Source: Glutinoglossum americanum
Taxonomy: Eukaryota; Ascomycota; Geoglossomycetes; Geoglossales; Geoglossaceae
Direction: 5' to 3'
Assembly: GCA_020080175.1 (NCBI GenBank)
Contig: JAGHQL010000058.1
Location: forward strand, 62,001 to 126,000
Length of the DNA stretch: 64,000 bases
Shown here: one piece after another, positions 57,132-64,000 of the stretch
How positions within the stretch are numbered: the first letter of the stretch is position 1
Layout of the letters: every line of letters begins with the position of its first letter
Made by a program: the position numbers and the translations under genes
Notes under the pieces: generated by a model
What the model was told of the DNA's origin: nothing
Databases searched by the model: none
What the model saw: the letters and a program-made list of their open reading frames with translations, nothing else

Positions 57132-58840
57132 ATGAGTAACTTAGGTAGTGCATTAGCGCGTCTAGGCCTCTCCCAGTACTTCGAACGTTTTATTCAAGAA
57201 GGCTTCGACACTTGGGAGACGGTGTTAGATATCACAGAGTCCGACTTGTGAGTAAATTTCACATTCCAGATCTTTGGCCTCGGAGTTTACAGATATCTCA
57301 TAGAGAAGCTTTAGGCGTGAAATTGGGCCACCGGAGGGTACGAATTCCAAAATACTTTCCGTGGAATCCCTTTTGAGATTTCGGGTAATAACATGTACAG
57401 AGATTGCAAAGGGAGATTGCAAACTCGCGGGGGCTGTCGGCCGAACAACCTCTAAACTCTCCTACAAGACCACTACCGATTGAGGATGGAATTCTAGATC
57501 GAGAGGAGACCACAGGCTCGACTAGAGGCGAGCCTAGGGACAATGTCGGATGCGGGAAGAGAAAGTACAGACGTCACCCAAAGGTATATGCGCCTTTGGG
57601 AAAAGGCAAAAAGGCACCGGGATGTTGGATGCTGAAACCCTTGCAAATTAAAGGCAGACGAAAATGCACCGGAAAGGCCACCATCAGCGTACGTTATATT
57701 CTCAAACAGTAAGCCTCTATCTCAGCACATTTCTACAGGCGGTAGGAGGTTAACTAGGTATCAGAAATTCGTGAAGACGTCAAGGACCTCAGCCTTTCCT
57801 TCACGGAGATCGCAAAGCTTGTCGGAGAGAGCTGGCAAATATTACCGGCTGCAGAGAAAGAGTCTTATGAAGGACAAGCACAAGCAGCGAAGGAAAGGTA
57901 CAATGCGGAGTTAGCCGAGTATAAGAAAACGGTACCCTATAGAGTGTATATGGAATATCTAGCCGAGTTCAAGGCCAAGATGGTAAAGGATGAAATCGGT
58001 ACGGCCCATTGCCCTATACTTCGCACCGTTTTTAAGTTGACCCTATTGGTGGAAGGGAAACGGCCAAAACTGGAGAATCATCAGTGGGTTGCTAACAACC
58101 CGAAAACTAATGGAGCTCTTCCGCTCGGTCGGGTAAGAGTGGTTTCTATGAGCTCTGTGGGTACTTACGATTCAGTTGCTAGTGGCCAGACGTCACCTTC
58201 TACGGTGAATCTACACGCTCCCTTATTAAGTCAGCCTCCAGCGGTTGATGCCCCCCTGGAGTCGCCGCCAAAACCAACACAACTAGGCGGCGGGGGCTCT
58301 ACTGTACCGTCACGTCAACAAGCAGACACAATGGAGAACATCCCATCTGTGGAGGACCCCCGCGATCTCCATCCGGATCATATACCAAGCGCACAGCAGC
58401 TGCGTGGGATACTATTGAGAAGCGAAGAGAATCAGGGACCCTGCTCGTATAGATATGCTCCTTCAGCGGCGAAGGCGGGAAACCCGGTACCAAGATCACC
58501 CATGCAATCAAATTACGATTCTTCGGTGTCTTCTACTTCCTCTGGCTATAACACCAGTACATCGTCTTTATACACAGCAGCTACGTCACAGGAAGACACA
58601 ACCAACCGCATTCAACGGGCATTACCGCCTCCGTCGGTAAATTCAGCCCCCTCATCGGCGAGCCAGGGCTGCTTTGATTCACGCAAGCAACCAGCCCACC
58701 CCCCTGGATATCAGCCCATCTCACCCCCTTTTCAAATTCCGCCACTGCCCTCACATACGGCAGCTATCACGGGCATCAAGGTACGCGATTCTGAAGAGGG
58801 GCCTTCAGAAAAGCTAGGTAATGGAACTCTCACATGCTAG
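57132..58840 (+). CDS. SAM-domain plus HMG-box DNA-binding protein
   Basis: Proposed exons: 57132-57247, 57304-57337, 57401-57583, 57654-57708, 57765-57998, 58056-58840, giving 468 residues. Residues 1-60 form a sterile-alpha-motif domain (ALARLGLSQYFERFIQEGFDTWETVLDITESDLEALGVKLGHRRRLQREI). A linker leads to a basic patch (GKRKYRRHPK) and an HMG box (DENAPERPPSAYVIFSNKIREDVKD...FTEIAKLVGESWQILPAAEKESYEGQA...). The rest is Ser/Pro-rich and disordered. The HMG box suggests sequence-preferring, DNA-bending transcription control, perhaps in sexual development, where fungal HMG factors often act. That role is inference. The fifth intron (57 nt) has no stop and keeps frame, so a form with 19 extra residues is possible. 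The 3' end may have another exon. Confidence 0.8.
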
Positions 58841-59604
58841 CCAAGCATCGATGTTGCTACGGCTCTGATGAGCCGGAACCCTCGCTCATACAAGTTTTCT
58901 AGCTACGCCATCCCTATTCCGACCATATGGACGACAGAACTTGCGGCTCGATTATCGCGGAGACTTAGCATCTAGCGGATTGCCGACAACGGCTACGCCT
59001 GAATTACGGCCTCCTTCCCCGTTATCAGTCCTCCTTCTTGCAGCGAGTGGAACCGATTCGGCCACCGTGACGGAATCCGTGAGTTCCCCGCATTCATCAC
59101 GGCCTTGAGTTTTTCCAGGTTTCTGTCAGGAAGATGTGGTTTGTAATGTTTTGTTTCATCACCAGAGCCATCTCTTTCGTCATGGAGTTTGGTGGCGGGC
59201 TTCAGCTAGGCGCTTTCGGAACGCGACGCACCTTATGCCTATAGCAAAAAGCGTGAGGCTTTCCTCAAGTTGACTGCATTTTAAAGGGGCCATTTATAGG
59301 AGTAAGTGGGCTATGCGTGGCGTTTCAAGAGGACGACGGATGATCCGTCACGATCAACCAGATAATCGACCACCACGATAAAAGCTTGTTAGAGTGCCGC
59401 CGAGGATGGCTCCTGGATGGGAGCAGATTCCCCCGCCGGGTCCGCCGCAAGTATATTGGCCCAAGAAAGAGCTGCACGTACCGAGCATCTCCCGAAACCG
59501 TAGGAAAACTGAATGCAAAAAAATACAGATACGAAACTGCTAGGTGGTTTAGCGTCCCACGTCCTGTAACCCGTTTGCATGTGTCATGTACATCACCTTC
59601 ATAA

Positions 59605-59652
59605 TACAACATACTACGTAGTACGCACTACGTACTTCGTGCTACGTATGAT
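59605..59652. repeat. Palindromic TACGTA-type tandem repeat
   Basis: Units around TACTACGTAGTACGCAC, ACTACGTACTTCG and GCTACGTATG recur over about 48 bases and are largely self-complementary, so the strand could fold back. Confidence 0.7.
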
Positions 59653-59850
59653 GTGGTGTGATGATATGCGGGCGAGATTATGTCACCAGATCTTCACGGG
59701 ACATCTTGGCTGCAGTGGCGATCGTCGGGTTGTGGAGCCGTCGGGGGCCGTGGCTGGTGGTTCGAACGAGAGGGGTTGGGAGGAGCGAGGCGAATTGGGA
59801 TGTGTCCCTTCCGTTTTGTCCCCAGTCGACCGCAAGCGATGCCACAAAAC

Positions 59851-59900
59851 CCATGTGCAAGCCTTGTGCAAACCTGTGCAAACCCTGTGCAAACCTGGGT
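59851..59900 (+). repeat. TGTGCAAACC tandem repeat
   Basis: About four to five copies of a 10-11 base unit (TGTGCAAACC, with one AGCC variant and one extra C). Because the unit is short and the period varies, several overlapping reading frames stay open here. Confidence 0.85.
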
Positions 59901-60046
59901 CTCTCTTCCCAGCTTGGATGCCGCTTCGCCTGTCTATCGCGCTCTTTACCAACAACGGCCCAGCCGTGCCAAGACGGCTTGCGTAAGTTCCTAATGTAGC
60001 CTGGACGCAGAGAACTAGTACGTATTCGACAGGGGAGGGCGGTCTA

Positions 60047-60124
60047 ATTATCCTATTATCCTATCATCCTATCATCCTATCATCCATCGTTCTGCCCGTC
60101 CTGTCCTATCATCCTGTCCTATCG
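60047..60124 (+). repeat. CCTATCAT tandem repeat
   Basis: A run of 9-base ATCCTATC-type units, then a degenerate second block (CCTGTCCTATCATCCTGTCC), about 600 bases before the last gene. Confidence 0.8.
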
Positions 60125-60697
60125 AGCTTCCGTCGCTTGCATGAGGCGTGGCAGGGGTTGGGGTATAGAGTTAGGCTGAAGGCTGGATTGTGATCGGGGA
60201 GCCGTAGCTTGTATGCGCTTGCATCACAGCCAGCTGTCTTCAGTTGTGTCGGGGCTTTTTTTTTTTATCTCCATGTATTTCATTTCGCTCTGGTTTCGTC
60301 AGTGCGTGCGGAACTTGAAACGTCTATAACGAAGCTCCTCTGCCTCTTGTTTAGATTTGAGCGTGTTTAATTGCTCCTTGGGATTTTCGTTGTGGAGATT
60401 TTTATTACCGTAGTTGGCACAGGTGGCGCGCACGCGGCAGACCTTTTTTTTTTTCAGCTAATCTCCACGACATTTCTATTTCGGCTTCGAATTGATTGCC
60501 CCCACTGCTCGGGTTGTTCTCGCGCGGTTACTCTACAGGTCAGTCCGTGGTCAAAGGGCTGAGTATAGTGGGCCAAGACTGTTCGTTATATGCTTCTTGC
60601 CCGTCGCACGAGCTAACTTACTTCCGCGACCTAGTGCTCCGTGAAGCTGCGAGACTCCCATGGGAAACCGTACGAACGGCGAGGAGGCAGAGTAGGA

Positions 60698-63406
60698 ATG
60701 GGAAACCAGTTGTCGGCGGAAAAACAAAGGAGATTAGCCAAGCCTAAGACGAACAGCTCAGCGTCAAACCCACCACCATTGTCTGCTAGCCAGACGGAAG
60801 AACCTTCAGCGCTCACAGATATGCCAGCAATGACCCTCAGCATTGGCGAAGTCGAGATGGCTGCCATTGGAGCTCCCGGTGATCGCAGGAACCTACAAGT
60901 TACGTTCCAAAAGCTTCGTGATCATGGATGGAGCTTTGGAGGTAATGAATCGATGGACACGTTCAAGGAAGAGGACACACCTGTTGGAAGCCTCGGAGCT
61001 ATTGTCTCTGGGGTGAAAGACCGAATTTCAAGGTCCGGATCCGTCAGTTCGTCGCGGATGTCGGGTGCAAGAACTTCGTTAACGCGTTTGGCCTCTCGGG
61101 GCGGATCTCCGCGACTGTCGCTCATCTCAGAGCCAGAGATCTCCAACATTGGGGAAACGGCACTGATGAGACAAGAGATTGAGGAGAATATCCGAGCCAG
61201 CGAGCTCACGGCACTCCACCATATGTCCTCACCATCTCCAACAAACGAATATAGCCCCAATGTAACCCAATGCACCCAATGTACGCCCATCAGGCGGAGA
61301 TCTCTCCTTACTCCAGGCATTGCGACGCGTGGCTGCCCAAGTAACATCCTACGAAAAGCACCGCCTCCGGAAGAGCTCCAAACCCAGGCCGATCGCGATT
61401 ATTATTTCTCATCGTTTCCAAACACCTCACATCTCACTCACCTAGAGTCTTCGGGCCTCGTGGAGGGGTGGCGATCTTCCCCAGGACCGAGAGCCTCCAC
61501 ACCTTGTGACCTGGAGGTTGGAGTCCTGGGTGGATACAAGCAGGGCACCCTGCGAATTACCAACGGTGCCGCAAGTCCCGTTCCTAGTGAAAGGACATCA
61601 CACGACTCCCTAAGAGACCCACGCTCGCCCATATCAAGGGAAGGCGAAGAGTACTTTACGGCGTCTGAGGGCGGAGGAAGCTCGGAAATCGAGCCCACAC
61701 CCGCATCAAAACAGGTTACGTCGAGACCGCTTGGGAAGATTGTCGATAGAGGTGACCCTATTCGACAAGAGAACGCCGAATTTGAGCGAATGGCGAGGTC
61801 ACTGAGAATCTCGACCACTAGCAGCCAGCAGGGGTGTAGCAGCCTATGGGGAGCTCAAAGGCTACAGGATGATATGGACTTCTGCGAAGAGCCTGCAGAG
61901 ATTTTAGAAGACCCTCTCTCACCTCCAAACCTGGCTCCGTCAGCTACGCGGAGGTGTATACAGAAGCTTCCGGATAAACCATCCCCGTCTACGGACCCCC
62001 AACTTGAAGGCCCAACTTCAGGGCCCAAATCGAGGCCCGGTACCGTCGGAGCTGGCGACCATGAAGATGAGGGTGTCGTGGTAACGCCCATCACGCGGAC
62101 ACAGAGTATCTGCGACAGTACACACCTAGTGCAGCAATGGAGATCTGGAGAGCACGCACCCAGCTGCGGTGATTGTTACACGAATACACCCCCGTCCCTT
62201 ACTGCCTCCTCATCCATCACGCCTGAGCCCTCGCCACCGTCAGAAAACCTCCGTCGCGAGTCAGCGTTTCCAAGGCCGTTGAGCAAGACCGATAGTGGAT
62301 ATGACTCACAGCGCTCAGTCAAGTCAGTGGCTAAGAAAAGCGGGGCTGCGCGACAAGATTCACATTCCTCTAACCAGAGCGAAAGTTCAGCGTCTTCGAC
62401 CAGTAATGCCATCCGCAGCTCAAGACTTTGGTTGGAGCAAGGTCTTGAAGTGACACACGAACACCCTTTTCGGAGGCGTCCAGAGACAATGCAGTCGAAA
62501 GAAATGCGGAGCATATCCCTGCCTAAAAAAACGCCGTCAGTCACCCAGCCGACCGTGCTACCTACAACGACTATAGATACAGCGGAAGCCACAGTTATTG
62601 TGATTCCGCCGCCAACGTCAAGATGGAGTAACCGAAAGAGTCTACCAGAGGGGCTACTCCGACAAGCTTCGCTCGCTCGGAGACATAGCCGCGTGTCGCC
62701 TCCTCTTCCCCGCACACCCCTATCGAACCCCGCGGTTCATAGATATCGAAGAATCAGTCAGGCGCATATTCCGCCTCAGACACCGGCAGATGCAAGCAAA
62801 CCTGCTCGACGTGGGAGCAAACACTCACATTCGGTGCCTTGCAAGCCCGTCAACACGTTTAATCCTTCAATTCCTGAGCGCCGGTCAAGTTGGCATAGTA
62901 TTCCTGGGCACAGCGGTCTCCCCACCGCCCCAGCTGATTCGCATCAAGAGGCCCGACCAACCAACTGCTTCTCAAACAGGGAAGAAGCTTTGCGGAATGC
63001 TCGTGAGAGGAGCCACCCCCAAGGCCGGGATCCAATAGTCGATGGCTACAGGGGTGTAGTTAACACTCCGGGCATTATGAGCCGATCTAATTCGATGTAT
63101 ACAAGACAACCCCTACCAATCCCAGCCCTCCAGTCAAATGAAGAGCTAGAATGGGAAAGCATTACCTCAGCGGCACAATCCCCCCTCTACAGCGCTCCTT
63201 CAGGTCAAATGCTTTCAGACAACGAAATCCCGCTGATTTCTGAGAGCCCGAAAGTGGGGAAGAAACCTGTTTTTATCGCTAGGGATAGTGGTTATGGCGA
63301 AGGAGATCAGGAGCCGTATTACAAACATAATGGTTGCGGGGCCACAATGGAGAAAAGGCCAGACAGCTGGGGCTCAAGCAAAATCTCGATATCCATTAAC
63401 TCGTAA
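60698..63406 (+). CDS. Long disordered protein with N-myristoylation-type start
   Basis: This single open frame gives 902 residues from the ATG at 60698. I do not recognise a domain. The start MGNQLSAEKQRRLAKPKTN has Gly2, a small residue pattern and Ser6 with basic residues following, the classical N-myristoylation context. Membrane association is therefore likely. A segment at about 60-100 (TLSIGEVEMAAIGAPGDRRNLQVTFQKLRDHGWSFGG) looks folded. The remainder is Ser/Pro/Arg-rich with many possible phosphorylation sites (RSGSVSSSRMSG, SLTRLASRGGSPRL, RSVKSVAKKSG). The frame is open 57 bases further upstream but without an ATG. It may be a signalling scaffold; that is a guess from composition only. 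Confidence 0.7.
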   Translation: MGNQLSAEKQRRLAKPKTNSSASNPPPLSASQTEEPSALTDMPAMTLSIGEVEMAAIGAPGDRRNLQVTFQKLRDHGWSFGGNESMDTFKEEDTPVGSLGAIVSGVKDRISRSGSVSSSRMSGARTSLTRLASRGGSPRLSLISEPEISNIGETALMRQEIEENIRASELTALHHMSSPSPTNEYSPNVTQCTQCTPIRRRSLLTPGIATRGCPSNILRKAPPPEELQTQADRDYYFSSFPNTSHLTHLESSGLVEGWRSSPGPRASTPCDLEVGVLGGYKQGTLRITNGAASPVPSERTSHDSLRDPRSPISREGEEYFTASEGGGSSEIEPTPASKQVTSRPLGKIVDRGDPIRQENAEFERMARSLRISTTSSQQGCSSLWGAQRLQDDMDFCEEPAEILEDPLSPPNLAPSATRRCIQKLPDKPSPSTDPQLEGPTSGPKSRPGTVGAGDHEDEGVVVTPITRTQSICDSTHLVQQWRSGEHAPSCGDCYTNTPPSLTASSSITPEPSPPSENLRRESAFPRPLSKTDSGYDSQRSVKSVAKKSGAARQDSHSSNQSESSASSTSNAIRSSRLWLEQGLEVTHEHPFRRRPETMQSKEMRSISLPKKTPSVTQPTVLPTTTIDTAEATVIVIPPPTSRWSNRKSLPEGLLRQASLARRHSRVSPPLPRTPLSNPAVHRYRRISQAHIPPQTPADASKPARRGSKHSHSVPCKPVNTFNPSIPERRSSWHSIPGHSGLPTAPADSHQEARPTNCFSNREEALRNARERSHPQGRDPIVDGYRGVVNTPGIMSRSNSMYTRQPLPIPALQSNEELEWESITSAAQSPLYSAPSGQMLSDNEIPLISESPKVGKKPVFIARDSGYGEGDQEPYYKHNGCGATMEKRPDSWGSSKISISINS

Positions 63407-64000
63407 TGGGTATCCGGCCGGCGCGGTCGTAAAAGCTAGTCTAGTTATGGGTATTGGGTTAGATGATCTCGATTTTATCTAAAAAGGAGGTCATGTCCAG
63501 TCTTTTTGAGTTAATAACATTCCTTCCCTCTCTATCTCGGAATTGAGCTCAGTGGGCGTTTTCAATCCTTACACGCATCCTTCGCAGGATCATATTACGA
63601 GTTTACTTTTTCACACCATGAAGACAAGACGTCATCTCACCGGAAAAGTAAGGCAAGGGTTTAGTCTGTCCTTAATATGAATCCTACAGGGTGTGCTTTA
63701 AGTCGCACATGCGATAATCTTTCATATACCGCCCAGAGCGGAATGGCGTTGCTGGCGGCTTATATAGAGCAATTTATGTCGATACGAATGCAAGATTAAA
63801 TACGTAACACGTACTTCAAAAAGACGAATAACAGACCAAGAGCAATACATGTATCCACCAACTTTATGTACAATTAAGGACCTAGAGCAGAAACGAAACC
63901 GAACCTTGCCTCCCCGGTTTCATAGCTAGTAATCGACGTAAACCACCGTAGGCCTTGGCCCAGACCTATAGTTGTCAGCCCTGTAACCGTCACGCCTGTA
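63407..64000. other. 3' flank, no gene seen
   Basis: About 600 bases follow the last stop codon. It has AT-rich patches (63780-63880). Nothing else is supported up to the window end. Confidence 0.4.

Larger units (their letters stand above)
58841..60697. other. Repeat-rich intergenic region
   Basis: No gene is supported. It contains three short tandem or palindromic repeat patches (listed separately), poly-T runs near 60258 and 60445, and many overlapping accidental frames at 59579-59999. Confidence 0.5.

Noticed and set aside
59579-59999. Several overlapping open frames on both strands
   Set aside because: They arise where short tandem repeats keep more than one frame open. No conserved-looking sequence.

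Overview
The window is nuclear DNA of a filamentous ascomycete fungus (Pezizomycotina; the class is not certain, and a Pezizales-like origin is only a guess). Genes are dense and lie on both strands. They are interrupted by many short introns, mostly 45-80 nt, with GTRNGT donors and CTRAY-like branch points. The products are typical conserved fungal proteins. I found no CRISPR array, rRNA, convincing tRNA, or capsid- or reverse-transcriptase-bearing element. Exon joins below were worked out by hand from splice sites, reading-frame phase and known family sequences. Every joined gene gives an uninterrupted frame unless stated.

Layout. 0.8-9.7 kb: taxilin (+), NAT9-like acetyltransferase (+), ATG5 (-), an unrecognised gene (+), and a mitoribosomal superoxide-dismutase-fold protein (+). 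9.9-19.5 kb: COQ10 (-) and an m3C tRNA methyltransferase (+) back to back, a large M16-family metallopeptidase like yeast Sdd3 (-), and a ZW10/Dsl1 tether protein (+). 19.5-24.2 kb: an accessory island with two overlapping ORFs of unknown family, a minisatellite and a PD-(D/E)XK nuclease-like gene. It is bracketed by a 65-70 bp direct repeat. 24.5-34.4 kb: YTM1 (+), then RAD7 (-) and RAD16 (+) head to head. 34.4-36.9 kb: gene-poor. 36.9-48.2 kb: amino-acid permease (+), hybrid histidine kinase (-), ribosomal protein eL36 (+), TUG/UBX protein (-), and proteasome beta-3 (+). 48.4-64 kb: SERCA-type calcium pump (-), 14-3-3 (+), a small coiled-coil protein (-), a SAM plus HMG-box protein (+), a repeat-rich intergenic stretch, and a long, probably N-myristoylated disordered protein (+).

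What stands out. (1) RAD7 and RAD16, whose products form one global-genome repair complex, share one divergent promoter region. (2) The 4.5 kb island has direct repeats at its ends. (3) The taxilin gene has an 842 nt intron that stays open in frame for 248 codons. (4) Several introns are placed oddly: RAD7's start codon is split AT|G, PUP3 has an intron directly after its ATG, and the 14-3-3, RAD16 and small coiled-coil genes have micro-exons of 8-20 nt.
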